DNA of 64,000 nt from JAIOQJ01 sp963718635 (GCA_963718635.1 OY970367.1:868001-932000), one strand, 5' to 3'. Counted from the first letter of the stretch, positions 23,463-33,800 are shown. Numbers and translations are program-made. The notes: generated by a model from the letters alone, not told the origin.

Positions 23463-24257
23463 ATGTTCAAGCCGTTGCGTTGTTTAGGGTTGTTAGCTGT
23501 ATCTCCCATGCTGCTGGCCGGCTGCGTGACCCAAAAAGAATCGCACACGGCTCGCACGGGCCTTGAACAGCTACTCGTTTCGAGCGCGATCGATCAGTCG
23601 TTAGACAAGGTCGATCTGACGCCCTTGGGCAGCCGCAAGGTCTTCTTGGAGACGAAATATCTCGATTGCGTCGATAAAAATTACATCATCGTATCAATGC
23701 ATCAGCGCCTTTTGAAACTGAACAGCAAACTCGTCGATAAAGCGGACGAAGCGGACCTGATCTTGGAAGTCGGCTCGGGCGGCGTGGGTACGGACAGCGA
23801 AGAGCTATTCGTCGGCGTGCCGGAAATCCCGCTTCCGCCGCCATCGCCGATAGCCATTCCAAAGCTAGGACTCTTCACTCGTAAAAAGATGAACGGCACG
23901 GCCAAACTCTTGGTTGTCGCCTACGATGCGAAGACCAAGGCGCCGATTCTGAATGCCAATAGCTCACTGGCCCGTTCCGATCAAAAAACCTGGAACGTGC
24001 TGGCGACCGGCACCATCCAGACGGGAAGCGTCCCGAAAGAAATCGCCGCAGCCACGGACGACACCGATTTCAACATCGCCACGGTTGCGCATTATTCGAA
24101 GAAGATGCTCGTCCCGGCGCCGATGCCGGCAGCACCAGTAGCGCCGACCACAAACCCTGACATTCGACAGGTGGTGCATCCTCAAATGCTGCCGCCGATC
24201 CGGGAACCGGAAACCTCGGCGCCGAGTTGGCCGACGATTGAACCCGTGGTGAAGTGA
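23463..24257 (+). CDS. Lipoprotein, DUF6655-like
   Basis: 264-residue lipoprotein. ATG 23463 has GGGAG 7 bases upstream. The signal peptide ends in a lipobox (LLAGC, Cys21), so the mature protein is lipid-anchored, probably facing the periplasm. The conserved-looking core ARTGLEQLLVSSAIDQSLDK and LTPLGSRKVFLETKYLDCVD resembles the planctomycete DUF6655 family, a tentative name. The C-terminus is Pro-rich and disordered. Function unknown. It ends 112 bases before the convergent dus gene, with a hairpin between. Confidence 0.8.
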   Translation: MFKPLRCLGLLAVSPMLLAGCVTQKESHTARTGLEQLLVSSAIDQSLDKVDLTPLGSRKVFLETKYLDCVDKNYIIVSMHQRLLKLNSKLVDKADEADLILEVGSGGVGTDSEELFVGVPEIPLPPPSPIAIPKLGLFTRKKMNGTAKLLVVAYDAKTKAPILNANSSLARSDQKTWNVLATGTIQTGSVPKEIAAATDDTDFNIATVAHYSKKMLVPAPMPAAPVAPTTNPDIRQVVHPQMLPPIREPETSAPSWPTIEPVVK

Positions 24258-24277
24258 AATTGCAGGGTGGCTGAAGG

Positions 24278-24316
24278 CTTTGCGAAACCCACCGTTTGGA
24301 CCCGGGTTTCTCAAAG
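24278..24316. terminator. Hairpin between convergent lipoprotein and dus genes
   Basis: CTTTGCGAAACCC (24278-24290) pairs with GGGTTTCTCAAAG (24304-24316) with one mismatch. It shares its sequence (TTTGCGAAACCCAC) with the hairpin at 18856-18912, also between convergent genes, so it seems to be a mobile or recurrent terminator-like element. Confidence 0.6.
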
Positions 24317-24368
24317 ACTTCACTCTCCCTGCGGACCAAGCCTCGACACTGGAGCGCTTTCGGCCGGC

Positions 24369-25361
24369 TCAACGGGACGGGCCGGGAGGCGTGCTGTCAC
24401 GAGTGATCAGAATCTCTATCACCTGCTCCACTGAAACAGCTCGTTTGATCGCTTCAAAGTGCATGAAATCACCGTGCGTTGATGCCAGTTTCAACCATTG
24501 TTTGATGCGATGGACAATCTGGCCCGGCTTCGCATGGCTAAACTGATTGGTCCACACCACCAGGCGTAAAAGTTGGGCCGGCCAATCGATTGGTTCAGCG
24601 GGCGCTGGAGTGTCGACGAGTCCTAATTCGTGAGCGACCTGAAGAGCGAGGCCAGGGTTGGCCAAAGCGCCGCGGCCAATCATAAAGTGCCGGCAGCCCG
24701 TCTCTTCCCGGCAACGGTGAAAGTCTTCGAGCGTCCAGATGTCGCCGTTGGCGACGACGGGGATGGACATCTTTTCGCGCACGCGCCCGATGGCAGGCCA
24801 ATTGACTGGCGGTGCGTATCCCTGATCGCGCGTTCGTGCATGAATCGTGAGCCAGGAAGCGCCGCCTTCAGCCGCCATTACGGCGTTCTCTTCAATCGCC
24901 GAGACGGAATCCCAGCCGAGGCGCATTTTCGCCGAAACGGGCAAATCGCTGGGGAAAGCGGCGCGCACAGCTGCCACAATCTCGCGAATGCGATGCGGAT
25001 GCTTTAATAGAGTTGCGCCGCCGTCGTGCCGGTTGACGGTGCGGGCCGGACAGCCGAAATTGATGTCGATGGCCGTCGCGCCTGCTTCGTAAGCGACGAC
25101 AGCCGCCGCCGCCATACGCCCGGCATCGCCGCCAAGGATCTGAACGACAACGGGCAGGCCGTTAGTGGTGCGTGCCCCGTGCAACAGTTCGGGAACGTGG
25201 CGATGAAAAAGGCTTTTCGGCGGAACGGAGTGGCTGATGCGCAGAAACTCCGAGACGGCAAAGGTGAACGCGCTCGCTTCCCCTTGCACGGCACGCATTG
25301 GCGCATCGGTCACGCCTTCCATGGGCGCCAGGATGAGGGCAGGTTTGCTAGAGGACAGCAT
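24369..25361 (-). CDS. dus: tRNA-dihydrouridine synthase
   Basis: FMN-dependent TIM-barrel enzyme that reduces uridine to dihydrouridine in tRNA D-loops; 330 residues. The opening LAPMEGVTDAPMR binds FMN. The catalytic cysteine is C104 in INFGCPA, followed by RHDGGATLL. KMRLGW and IHARTRDQGY supply the remaining conserved barrel positions, and VVANGDIWTLEDF and IGRGALANP close the FMN site. Length and motif wording are closest to the DusA/DusC side of the family, but the subgroup is not certain. Its ATG overlaps the stop of the upstream zinc-ribbon gene by one base (TAATG), a clear sign of coupling. Confidence 0.95.
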   Translation of the reverse strand: MLSSSKPALILAPMEGVTDAPMRAVQGEASAFTFAVSEFLRISHSVPPKSLFHRHVPELLHGARTTNGLPVVVQILGGDAGRMAAAAVVAYEAGATAIDINFGCPARTVNRHDGGATLLKHPHRIREIVAAVRAAFPSDLPVSAKMRLGWDSVSAIEENAVMAAEGGASWLTIHARTRDQGYAPPVNWPAIGRVREKMSIPVVANGDIWTLEDFHRCREETGCRHFMIGRGALANPGLALQVAHELGLVDTPAPAEPIDWPAQLLRLVVWTNQFSHAKPGQIVHRIKQWLKLASTHGDFMHFEAIKRAVSVEQVIEILITRDSTPPGPSR

Positions 25362-25873
25362 TACTTCAGCGACTTCCCGACCAAAAGACCAGCGGCAAAC
25401 AGCATGGCGAACATCGCAACGATGGCCACGCTCAGCCAGGTCGCTCGTGCCGGAGAAAGAAAATAGCCGGGCGGGCGCGGAGGTTCTTCGCGCAGGAACG
25501 GGGCGAGCGCCGACTCATTGGGCTGCGGGTGGTACAGCGGCGGCGGCGGAGGCGTGGCGATCGGCTTATCCCAAGTGCGCGCGGTGGAATTCATCGGCGA
25601 TTGCGCAGCCACCGCCGTTGGCTCATTCATGCGAAAAGTAGGCTCGCCTTGTAACAGCGCACTGAAATCCGCTCTCTCGAAGAGGGGCTGCGGCTTCTCG
25701 CCGGCGCCCTCGGCAGCGCCTTCGTCTTTGGAAGCCGTATCGGGCTCGTCCGCCTCGGGCGTCGGCACAATCAGCTTTTCCGCACACTGCGGACAGTTGA
25801 CGACGGCGCCCGCCTTACGCCGGGCGATTCCAAGCAGCTTGTTGCAATAGACGCAGCGAAAACGAATCGGCAT
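25361..25873 (-). CDS. Zinc-ribbon protein with C-terminal membrane anchor
   Basis: 170 residues from the ATG at 25873; in-frame ATGs at 25903 and further upstream are alternatives without better ribosome sites. An N-terminal zinc ribbon (CVYCNKLLGIARRKAG, then NCPQC) is followed by a long Pro/Glu-rich linker and one membrane helix (WLSVAIVAMFAMLFAAGLLV) near the end. This layout, zinc ribbon plus tail anchor, is frequent in planctomycetes and of unknown function. Directly upstream of and translationally coupled to dus, though a functional link is not obvious. Confidence 0.75.
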   Translation of the reverse strand: MPIRFRCVYCNKLLGIARRKAGAVVNCPQCAEKLIVPTPEADEPDTASKDEGAAEGAGEKPQPLFERADFSALLQGEPTFRMNEPTAVAAQSPMNSTARTWDKPIATPPPPPLYHPQPNESALAPFLREEPPRPPGYFLSPARATWLSVAIVAMFAMLFAAGLLVGKSLK

Positions 25874-26012
25874 GGGGGTCTCACGAATCGGCGGCGCCGG
25901 CATTGTTATAAATGGAGCGGAGGCCGCGGCAAAATTTACAGATGGGTCTATTGTCATCAAAAACCGTAATTGCGCCAACGGATTCTGGTGAATTGCTGAA
26001 ACAAACGCTGAG

Positions 26013-26160
26013 CGCGTCTTACCCTCCCCCTGGCTTTGCAGGGGGAGGGCAGGGTGGGGCAGAGCACTTCGCCCACCAACAAGCGGTGCGGCACTCGCAA
26101 CCGTTCCCCCCACCCCTGCCCTCCCCCGCAAAGCCGGAGGGAGGGTGGGTGAGGCGTCTT
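26013..26160. repeat. G/C-rich inverted repeat (CCCTCCCCC-GGCTTTGC family)
   Basis: The gene-free region 25874-26327 is dominated by this element. Left half: ACCCTCCCCCTGGCTTTGCA then GGGGGAGGGCAGGGTGGGGC. Right half: the inverse, CCCCACCCCTGCCCTCCCCC then GCAAAGCCGGAGGGAGGGTG. Each half is itself a hairpin and the halves pair with each other across about 45 bases. A second member lies at 46940-47062. Outside it no gene or clear signal is seen. Confidence 0.8.
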
Positions 26161-26327
26161 CCCAAGTTTCCAGAATCGATTGACGCACTAAAAACCGTTC
26201 GCACTGCAACTGTTCGCTTGACGAATCGGCACGATCGGCGACAATGCAATACGGCGTCTTCCGCTCTTGGGGAAGAAATGAAGATAGGAAGCCGCCATCA
26301 ACTCCTGCTTTGATCGGAAAGCCGCAC

Positions 26328-28772
26328 ATGTCGAAGCCAACTGATATTTCCATCGCACGAGCCTATCGGCGTTGGGCTCGCCTAGTTGTCCTGGCGCTGT
26401 TTGGAGTGACGCTCCTGACTCTTCCAGGCCGTGGCGATGTCATTATCTTGAAAGATGGCTACACGCTTCACGGCAAAGTGTCGGCCGAGGAAATTGCCTT
26501 TGAAGACAAACTTACCGGCGATTCGATCCGGGTTCGCAAAGCGAACGGCCTGAGCATGATCGACGACGGCCCCCGATTGGCCGTTTTCAGCGCTCATTAT
26601 AAGCGGGTCGGCGATGTCGATCCGCAGAACAAATTCGCCGACCAGATGCAGATCATTCGGCCTATCATTCGGCAGACCAGTTACGCACTCCCGCCCGTCA
26701 TGCAATTGGTCCGAGCGGCCGAGTTCAATTCAAGGTGGCAAAGACTTTTGATCTACGCCAACCCGCCGCAGCCGCAGAACCCTTATCAAATCATGCAGCA
26801 GATCGACATCATTACGCCGCACTATATCCGAATGAATTCGACGACGCACATTTGGCAATCGTATTATCTCACGAAAGAATTTGGTCCCGATGCCGTTCGC
26901 AAACTGTTAGCCACTCACAATGACTTCATCGAAACGAAAGGACCTGACGGGGCGAAGCGCGCCAAGCTAATCCGCTTTTTGATCCAGGCTGACTGGTTGA
27001 CCGAAGCGGAACAGGAAATCGAGCGCTTGCTCAAGGATCTCCCAGGCGAGACGCAAAAGGCCGAATTGCTTCAAGAGGCCATTCGCGAAGCCCGGCTGGA
27101 GAAATCGATAGCCGATATCGAACGAGCCAAAGATTGCGGCCAACACGATTTCGCGCGACGGGCCATGGCAGCCTTACCTAAGGATAAGCTGTCGGCCAAG
27201 CTTTCGCTGAAGGTCGCCAGCTTCCGGGCGGAGTATGAAGCCGCCACCGCGAAAATGCTGAAGGTGAAACAGCACCTCTCTGCGTTGCAGACGCAGACGG
27301 CGCCACGCTTCAAAGATCTCGTTGAAGCGGCGAACTTCATTCGCGATGAGCTTTACTTAGATGGCGTGGGCCGACTTGATTTGTTCTTGGCGTTAGCTGA
27401 TCAGGCCGATGCGGCACGCATGCACGGGAACGAGCCGATGCATAAGCCGGAACAGTTGCTGGCGGCTGCCGTCTGCGGCTCGCTACTTGGGAACAATGCC
27501 ACGCAGGCCGAAGTCGATGTGGCACGGAAACTCCTGAAAGCCCGGCAAATGGCGCTCGAGTTTCTGCGCGATCCATCCGCGCAAAAGCGACGGACCATTG
27601 TGCTCAGCTACATGGCGGATGCTGACGCGCTTGCGTTTGATGAACTTGAGAAGCTCATCTCCCTGTTGCCGCCGCCGGAAGCCGAAAAGAATACAAGCTC
27701 AGAGGCCTCGATCAAGAAAACAGGCGTCCTGTCCGATGGTTCGACCGCCAGTTATCTGCTCAAGCTGCCGCCCGAATACCAGCATGGTAGATCATACCCG
27801 CTTTTGATTGTGCTGCCGCAAGGCGGGGAGCGCGTGAGTGATACGCTAAAAAAATTCGGCGACCTGCCGGGGCGCAACGGCTTCATTCTGGCCATTGTCG
27901 ATTGGGCGACCGGCTTTCGCGGCAGTTACACCTATTCGGAAGAAGAGCATCAGATGCTCTTGGGCACCTTGCGCCATCTCCGCCGAACCTTGCAGGTCGA
28001 TTCAGACAAGGTTTTCCTGTTTGGTGAAGGCGAAGGCGGCACGTTCGCGCTCGACTTCGGCGCTACGCATCCCGACCTTTTCGCGGGGATTGTGCCGATG
28101 ACGCCATCGCCGGACTTTCAAATGTTCCAGGTGTTTGAATTTTGGAAAAACTTCCAGAATTTGCCGGTCTATTTGATCATCGGCGACCGCGTCGGTGAAG
28201 CCGGAAAGACCATCCGTGGCATGTTGACCGCGTGGATGACGCGAGGCTATCCGGCTCTGGCGATCTCCTATAAAGGGCGTGGCTTCGAGTGGTTCGGCGA
28301 AGAACTGCCGTACGTCTTCGACTGGATGAGCCGAAAAACCCGGCTTACTGCCTTCCCCGATCTCGGTCGCAATGGCGAAGAATACCGGACCGTGCGCGCC
28401 AGCAGCAATCGCTTCTATTGGGTCGGCACGGAAGACATCGACGCCAACCACCTCTTTGACCCGGCGAAGAGAAACTTCCGCATCAACCCGGCCATCGTGC
28501 AAGCTCATGCTAGCGAAGGCAACCGCATCATGGTGAACACGATGTGGATGAAGCAACTCAACATCTGGCTTGCGAAGGGGAACATCGATTTCACCAAACC
28601 GATCTACGTGACAATCAAGGATCGCGGCGCCACCTGGAAAAAAGACCTGACTCCCAAGGTCTCGGTCCTTCTTGAAGATCTCTACGAGCGCGGCGATCGC
28701 CAGCACCCTTTCGTCCAGCGCATCGAATGGAAGGATCTCGGGCGAGCGAATTATAAGTTTACCGCTGAGTGA
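26328..28772 (+). CDS. Secreted protein with alpha/beta-hydrolase fold lacking the usual catalytic serine
   Basis: 814 residues from ATG 26328, with a signal-like hydrophobic segment (LVVLALFGVTLLTLPGRGD) at about 22-40. Residues 40-110 contain VIILKDGYTLHGKV, a beta motif common in planctomycete secreted proteins. A helical middle part (200-460) precedes a C-terminal hydrolase-like domain (about 485-700): YPLLIVLPQGG, then DSDKVFLFGEGEGG and THPDLFAGIVPM. In the esterase family the nucleophile elbow reads G-x-S-x-G; here it is GEGEG, so the serine is replaced by Gly. The protein is therefore likely a binding or structural relative rather than an esterase. No operon partner is certain; the PpiC-type gene follows after a hairpin. 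Confidence 0.8.
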   Translation: MSKPTDISIARAYRRWARLVVLALFGVTLLTLPGRGDVIILKDGYTLHGKVSAEEIAFEDKLTGDSIRVRKANGLSMIDDGPRLAVFSAHYKRVGDVDPQNKFADQMQIIRPIIRQTSYALPPVMQLVRAAEFNSRWQRLLIYANPPQPQNPYQIMQQIDIITPHYIRMNSTTHIWQSYYLTKEFGPDAVRKLLATHNDFIETKGPDGAKRAKLIRFLIQADWLTEAEQEIERLLKDLPGETQKAELLQEAIREARLEKSIADIERAKDCGQHDFARRAMAALPKDKLSAKLSLKVASFRAEYEAATAKMLKVKQHLSALQTQTAPRFKDLVEAANFIRDELYLDGVGRLDLFLALADQADAARMHGNEPMHKPEQLLAAAVCGSLLGNNATQAEVDVARKLLKARQMALEFLRDPSAQKRRTIVLSYMADADALAFDELEKLISLLPPPEAEKNTSSEASIKKTGVLSDGSTASYLLKLPPEYQHGRSYPLLIVLPQGGERVSDTLKKFGDLPGRNGFILAIVDWATGFRGSYTYSEEEHQMLLGTLRHLRRTLQVDSDKVFLFGEGEGGTFALDFGATHPDLFAGIVPMTPSPDFQMFQVFEFWKNFQNLPVYLIIGDRVGEAGKTIRGMLTAWMTRGYPALAISYKGRGFEWFGEELPYVFDWMSRKTRLTAFPDLGRNGEEYRTVRASSNRFYWVGTEDIDANHLFDPAKRNFRINPAIVQAHASEGNRIMVNTMWMKQLNIWLAKGNIDFTKPIYVTIKDRGATWKKDLTPKVSVLLEDLYERGDRQHPFVQRIEWKDLGRANYKFTAE

Positions 28773-28784
28773 ACATTGAGATGC

Positions 28785-28842
28785 TGGCGAGCCGGGAGCT
28801 CTCCATTTCCACCCTTCTCAACCGGGCTTGCGAGGCTCGCCA
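28785..28842 (+). terminator. Terminator-like hairpin of the GCGAGCC family
   Basis: TGGCGAGCC (28785-28793) and GGCTCGCCA (28834-28842) pair perfectly and are followed by ATTTTGTTAT. It begins 12 bases after the upstream stop. The left arm continues as GGGAGC, the core of the repeat family at 5848, 8682 and 57691. Confidence 0.6.
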
Positions 28843-28914
28843 ATTTTGTTATGTCTCTAGCCTAGACGACTCAGCGGCCTTGGAAGGCCGGCACTTGCAA
28901 TGGAGGTGAGGGAC

Positions 28915-29958
28915 ATGACTTTACGTACCAGGCGTACCGGGGGAATCGTTCTCGGCATGTCGGCCCTGCTCTTGGTTGGCTATCTCTTTGGGCAGACATC
29001 GGCCCCGGCGCCCCTTGCCGCGCAGCAGGCAAAGAACGGCGGTCTGACGCCGGTTGCAGCAACCGGCTTCGTTGAGGATAACCCTAAACGAGTGGTCGCG
29101 TACGTCCATAACAACATTCCCATCACCCGTGAAGAGTTCGGCGATTATCTCATCTCGCTCTATGTCGATGAACGCCTCGAACTTTATGTGAACAAGCGAA
29201 TCATCGAAATTGAATGCGCCAAGAAGGGCATCGATGTGACGCCGATTGAAATCGATGCAGCCATTGAAGACGATTGCAAGAAAATCAACGTGTCGCGGGC
29301 CGACTTCGTCAATAACGTTTTGAAAACCCGTTATCGCAAATCGCTGGAAGAGTGGCGCTACGATGTCATCAAGCCACGCCTGCTTCTCGCGCGCCTTTGC
29401 CGCGATCAAATCACGGTGGACGAAACCGAGCTAAAGCATATGTACGAAAATCGCTACGGCGAGAAAGCCAAGGTGAAAATTATTCTTTGGCCGCCCAACC
29501 AGCACGACATTGCCACCAAAATGTACGCGGAGCTTCGCAAGCCAGGCACGGAAGGTAATCCCGATGCCGCCTGGGATGCGGTCGCCACCCGCCAGCCCGA
29601 TGCGACACTTGCATCGAGCGCGGGATCCATTCTGCCCATCGGCCGTTTCTCCGGTTCCGAGAGCGCCCGCGTCGAAGAAATTGCCTTTGGGCTGAAGGTC
29701 GGCGATATCAGCCCGATCATCGATATTCCGCGAATTGGTTTTCTCGTGGTGAAACGCACTGGCACCGTGGAAGCGGTCAAGAACGTCGATTTCGCGAAGG
29801 TCCGGCCGGAATTGCAAAAAGAAGTGATCGATCGAAAACTCGATAAGGAAATCCCGATTTTCTTCTCAAAGTTGAGTGCAGAGGCCAAGCCGATGTTGCT
29901 AATCGGCAAGCCCAAGCAGAACATCAAGCAAGTTCCGGAACTGTTGGAGCAGAAGTAG
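28915..29958 (+). CDS. PpiC/SurA-type peptidyl-prolyl isomerase, periplasmic
   Basis: 347 residues. ATG 28915 is preceded by GGAGGTGAGG, a very strong ribosome site; ATG 28900 lies within that site and is unlikely. A membrane/signal segment (GIVLGMSALLLVGYLFGQ) at about 9-26 sends it to the periplasm. The SurA-like N-terminal chaperone part (RVVAYVHNNIPITREEFGDY, residues 60-160) is followed by a parvulin-like domain (about 180-300; ILPIGRFSGSES, IAFGLKVGDISPIIDIPRIG, FLVVKRTGTVE). It probably aids folding of exported or outer-membrane proteins. The parvulin fold looks complete, but activity cannot be judged. Confidence 0.85.
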   Translation: MTLRTRRTGGIVLGMSALLLVGYLFGQTSAPAPLAAQQAKNGGLTPVAATGFVEDNPKRVVAYVHNNIPITREEFGDYLISLYVDERLELYVNKRIIEIECAKKGIDVTPIEIDAAIEDDCKKINVSRADFVNNVLKTRYRKSLEEWRYDVIKPRLLLARLCRDQITVDETELKHMYENRYGEKAKVKIILWPPNQHDIATKMYAELRKPGTEGNPDAAWDAVATRQPDATLASSAGSILPIGRFSGSESARVEEIAFGLKVGDISPIIDIPRIGFLVVKRTGTVEAVKNVDFAKVRPELQKEVIDRKLDKEIPIFFSKLSAEAKPMLLIGKPKQNIKQVPELLEQK

Positions 29959-29987
29959 ACGAACGAACGCTTCACAAGACAGGCAGG

Positions 29988-30303
29988 CCCTTTCCCCTCG
30001 TTACCAGGCTCTGCCTGGTAACGGGTCGTCGAGGCTCTGCCTCGCGTATTCGTCGCAAACCCAGGCCTCCGTCCCTTTCAGGGACTTCGGTCTGGCGCAC
30101 AGAACGAGCCGTTCAGGTTCGACCCGCGGGCCCTTGCTGGCGCTGCGGGCTCCCGTCCCCGATGCGAGCCCTTTCCCTTCGTTACCAGGCTCTGCCTGGT
30201 AACGAGGGGAAAGGGTTCGCGTATTCGTCGCAAATCCAGGCCTCCGTCCCTTCAGGGACTTCGGCCTGGGCCGACAAAACGAGCCTTTCGGGCTCGAACG
30301 CAA
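29988..30303. repeat. Two tandem copies of the GTTACCAGGCTCTGCC repeat
   Basis: The gene-free gap 29959-30391 contains two copies, about 181 bases apart, of a unit with CCTTTCCC, the hairpin GTTACCAGG/CCTGGTAAC (30000-30022, 30181-30203), GTATTCGTCGCAAA (30047, 30221) and AGGCCTCCGTCCCTT, CAGGGACTTCGG. Between them lies a GGGCCCTTGCTGGCGCTGCG segment. The hairpin matches those at 1483 and 2695, with compensated base changes. Confidence 0.85.
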
Positions 30304-30391
30304 AGAGACGTTAGCCTTGTGAACTAGATGAAGGTGGAATCGAGATGAATTCTTATTTCATTGCCAAAACCGGCAGGCGATAGCAGGTTTT

Positions 30392-30799
30392 CTATTTCAG
30401 TTCAAACGGCGCCGGAATCACATCGGGTTCGATTTGCAGCGCATCGACCAGTTTGTTCATTTGATTGAAGAGGCCGATGACGGCCAACACCTCGCCATAT
30501 TGCTCCGTATCGAGGCCGAGCTTCTGGACGGCGGCGGTGTGGCTGTTGATGCAATATCGGCAACCGTTGGTCGCCGAGACGGCGAGGGCGATGATCTCTT
30601 TGGTTAGCAGATCAACTTTGCCCGGTCGCATGATCGCTTTCAAGCGTGTCCAACAGAGTTCCAGATGCTCAGGGTGAACCGCGAGCGCCCGCCAGATGTT
30701 CGGCACGCGATCGATCTTCTTTGTCGCCTTGATGTCGGCAAAGATGGCCTTCACCTTTGGATGATCGGTCGTTTCGCTCACCAATTGAACGGTGCTCAT
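30392..30799 (-). CDS. AhpD-like / carboxymuconolactone decarboxylase-family protein
   Basis: 135 residues. ATG 30799 has GGGAG 7 bases upstream; ATG 30805 is too close to it. The family motif ATNGCRYCINSHTAA gives a CxxC pair (C80, C83) and His87, the redox site of AhpD-type alkylhydroperoxidases, which reduce peroxides with thiols in the cytoplasm. The fold is all-helical and normally oligomeric. It begins 18 bases after the stop of the PVC dehydrogenase gene and is probably co-transcribed with it. Whether it acts as a peroxidase cannot be read from sequence, as many family members have other roles. Confidence 0.88.
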   Translation of the reverse strand: MSTVQLVSETTDHPKVKAIFADIKATKKIDRVPNIWRALAVHPEHLELCWTRLKAIMRPGKVDLLTKEIIALAVSATNGCRYCINSHTAAVQKLGLDTEQYGEVLAVIGLFNQMNKLVDALQIEPDVIPAPFELK

Positions 30800-30816
30800 C
30801 AACATTCTCCCATGAA

Positions 30817-33800
30817 TTACTTGGCGGGCAGTTCGCGTCCGGCTGTCCAGAAAATCGCGTTCGTCAGCAAGCGGATGAAACTGTCCTTCTTGAAGTCATC
30901 GGGATGGCCGAGCGAGGTGTAGAACATGTTGCCTCCCTTGCGTTCGCGAGCCCAGGCGATTGGCTCTGTGTTCTCGGTCGTCTTGCCCGTCAAAAGCACT
31001 GTTACACCTTTGGCGATATCCTTATTTCGATAAAGGCTGGCGTTTGATTCATAGGACTTGAAGCCTTGCAAGATCGGGTGTTCTTTTTGATTTTCCGTAA
31101 GCTTGATCTCACACTTTGGGCCTGCCTTATAGTGATTCTTGTAATCGCCGCCGAAAACGTCTTTGTCCATCTCCAGCCAGTTTTGAAAGCCATGACTGGC
31201 GGTGCGGATGCCCACGATCGGCTTATTGGAAAGCGCATACTTTTTGACGCGCTCCAACTGCTCGCCGTTGATATTGAGCCTGCGCGTGAAGAAGACAGCG
31301 ACATCGCAGGTTTCCAAGCCTTCGAGCCCCGGCAAATCATCGTCCGCCTTGCGAAAGGCCCGGCTGCACTCAACCGGATAGTTCGCTTCCAGATGTTTCT
31401 GAAGCAGGGCCAGCGACTCGTCGGACTTGTATTCGAGCGAGCCGGAGATCAGGAGGACTTTCAGCTTCTTCGATGGCTCCTTGTCTATCTCTTTCTTCGC
31501 CGGTGCTTCTGCTTGCATATAAGCGAAGAGATCGGCGATCTCTTCGTTCTTCATCACATCGAGGAGCTTCTCGGGCATGAGCGAGACAGGTGAAGGCAGC
31601 ATCTCTTCGATGGTCGCCTTGGCGATCGAAGTCTTCTGCACCTGATTGGCGACGACATTAAGAAGCGTGATCGATTCGGCAGTTGATTCGCCGACCATGC
31701 CAACCAGCTTACGGCCATCAGCCAACGTGACGTTGTACGAAACGAATTCGGGACGAATGTATAGAGATGGATCAACAATGTGCGTCAACAAATAAGTGCG
31801 GTTCTTGCGGTCGGCCGTCGTCAAGTCGGGACCAACCTTGCCGCCTTCGCCGAAGAGGGTGTGGCAGACGGCACAATTCTTAGTGAAGAGTGTTTTGCCT
31901 TTGAGAGCATCGCCGGCTTTGTTGTGGTTGAAGTAGTTGTTGATGGCGCCGACGCGAGCTAATTTTTCGCCGGGCGTGGCGGCGCCGATCTTGCCCCAGT
32001 GCTTTTCGATGAGCTTGTTGATAACCGGATCGTTATAGGCGAGAAGCGGCTGCAATTGTATGGGAGCGATTTCCTTCGACTGCACAGTTCCTTTTTCGAC
32101 CAGTTGCAGTAACGTGAGGGCAGTGTTCTGGCGCGAAAGCAAGGCAAATTGCGCTTGCTGACGAAGCTTTCCGGTTAACGTTGGAAAAAGTGCGAGCACG
32201 GTTTCGCCGACCCTTTCGTCAGTGTAACTTTGCATTGCATTTAGAGAGCCCAAACGCAAAGCTTCGCTCTTGCTGTGTTGGAAGGTGTCGAAGAACAAGG
32301 GCAGAGCATCGGGTTTGCGTAGTTCGGCGAGGAGTCCAAACTTCTTAAGACGTTCGGCGTCCGACAATTTAGAATCATCGGCCTGCTTGAGAAGGGTCCG
32401 GTACGCAGGTCCATCGCCGAGGCGAACCAACAAACGAGGCACGAGCGGATCAACACTGTCGCCCGCATCCATTGTGTGAAGCACCCTGAGCAATACCTCT
32501 TTTGTTTCCTTATTGACAGAGGTTCCCAAACCTTGATCGATTCCCGTTAATAAAGCATGGTTGCAATCCGCGTATGAACTAAAAACCAGCAGAGAAATCT
32601 CACGATGATTCGTGAAAGTCGCAAAGCGAGCAAAGCGTTCGAGAACGAACAACTTTTCGGGCTTTTTGGTGGCCTGCATTGTCAGAGTACAGGGGTGCGA
32701 GAAATGTTTTTGATGCGATTCGACTGCCCACCAGTACATAAGGGGCAACGCGGGATCGACAGGGCTCGTCTCCCGACTGGTTGCCAGCATATCGGCGAGT
32801 TCCGCTCCAAAGGGATCGGGTAGATACTTCGCTGTGGCGGCCAGTTGCGCGAGTACGATTGGGCTTGCTTCCTCAGACTCGGCGAGATCGCAACACCTAT
32901 CATACAACTTCTTTTCGATTTTTTCTGAATCGTGAAAATACTCTCCCATTAAACGAACAGTCCACGCTCGAACGTAATCATCCGGATGGTTAAGGAGTTC
33001 GAATGCCAAAGCCTCATCGAACCATCTGATGCCATAAAGGGCCCAAAGCGCTTCGAGGGCAACCACACCCGTTTCTTCGGTCGCCCAAATCCTCAATTTC
33101 GCGATCGTCGCCTTATCGGCCCCCTTCTCCGCCAACAACCGCCGCGCTTGATTGCGCCACCACTTATTCGGGTGCCTCAAGAGATCGGCCAGTTCCATCG
33201 CAGTTTTTTTGATTAAGTCGAACGTTTGCGGGTTACTCTGGCCGCTTACGCGGTTCGGCTCGCCTTTATCGCTGCGATCGCCTTTGTCGCGTCGCTCACC
33301 CACATACTCAATCTTGTAAATGCGCCCGTTGCTCTTGTCCCAGTCGTCGATCGGGTCCACGTGGTTGGCGCGTTTGTCGTACCAGTCGGCCACGTAGACC
33401 GAGCCATCGGGGCCTTGGAAGCAATCGACCGGGCGAAACCAGGTGTCGTTGGCGATCAGAAAATCGCCGCCGTGCTCGGCCTCAAAGGTGGCGCCTTTGG
33501 GCGTCATCTTGTGCCAATACAGTGCATTCGAAAGCAAATTGCAGGCAATGTATTGGTCGTGATATTCTTTGGGGTACGCATCCGCCTGGTAGATGATGCC
33601 GCCGCAGGTGACATGGCCCCCTTTGAAATTCTTGTAAGGCACATGCTCGAAGTAGCCGTACGCGTAGGGGTTGTGCAACGGCCCATGTTTGGCGAAGCCT
33701 TTGACGTAATAGGCGCCCTGCATTTGGTGCAGCATCGCCTTGCCGCCGAAATTGGTTCCGGCAATGACTTGGCCATGCTTGTCAAAATCGAGACCGAAGG

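Noticed and set aside
29988..30303. CRISPR array or integron cassette
   Set aside because: Two copies only, repeats are GTTAC-hairpin elements seen elsewhere singly; no integrase.
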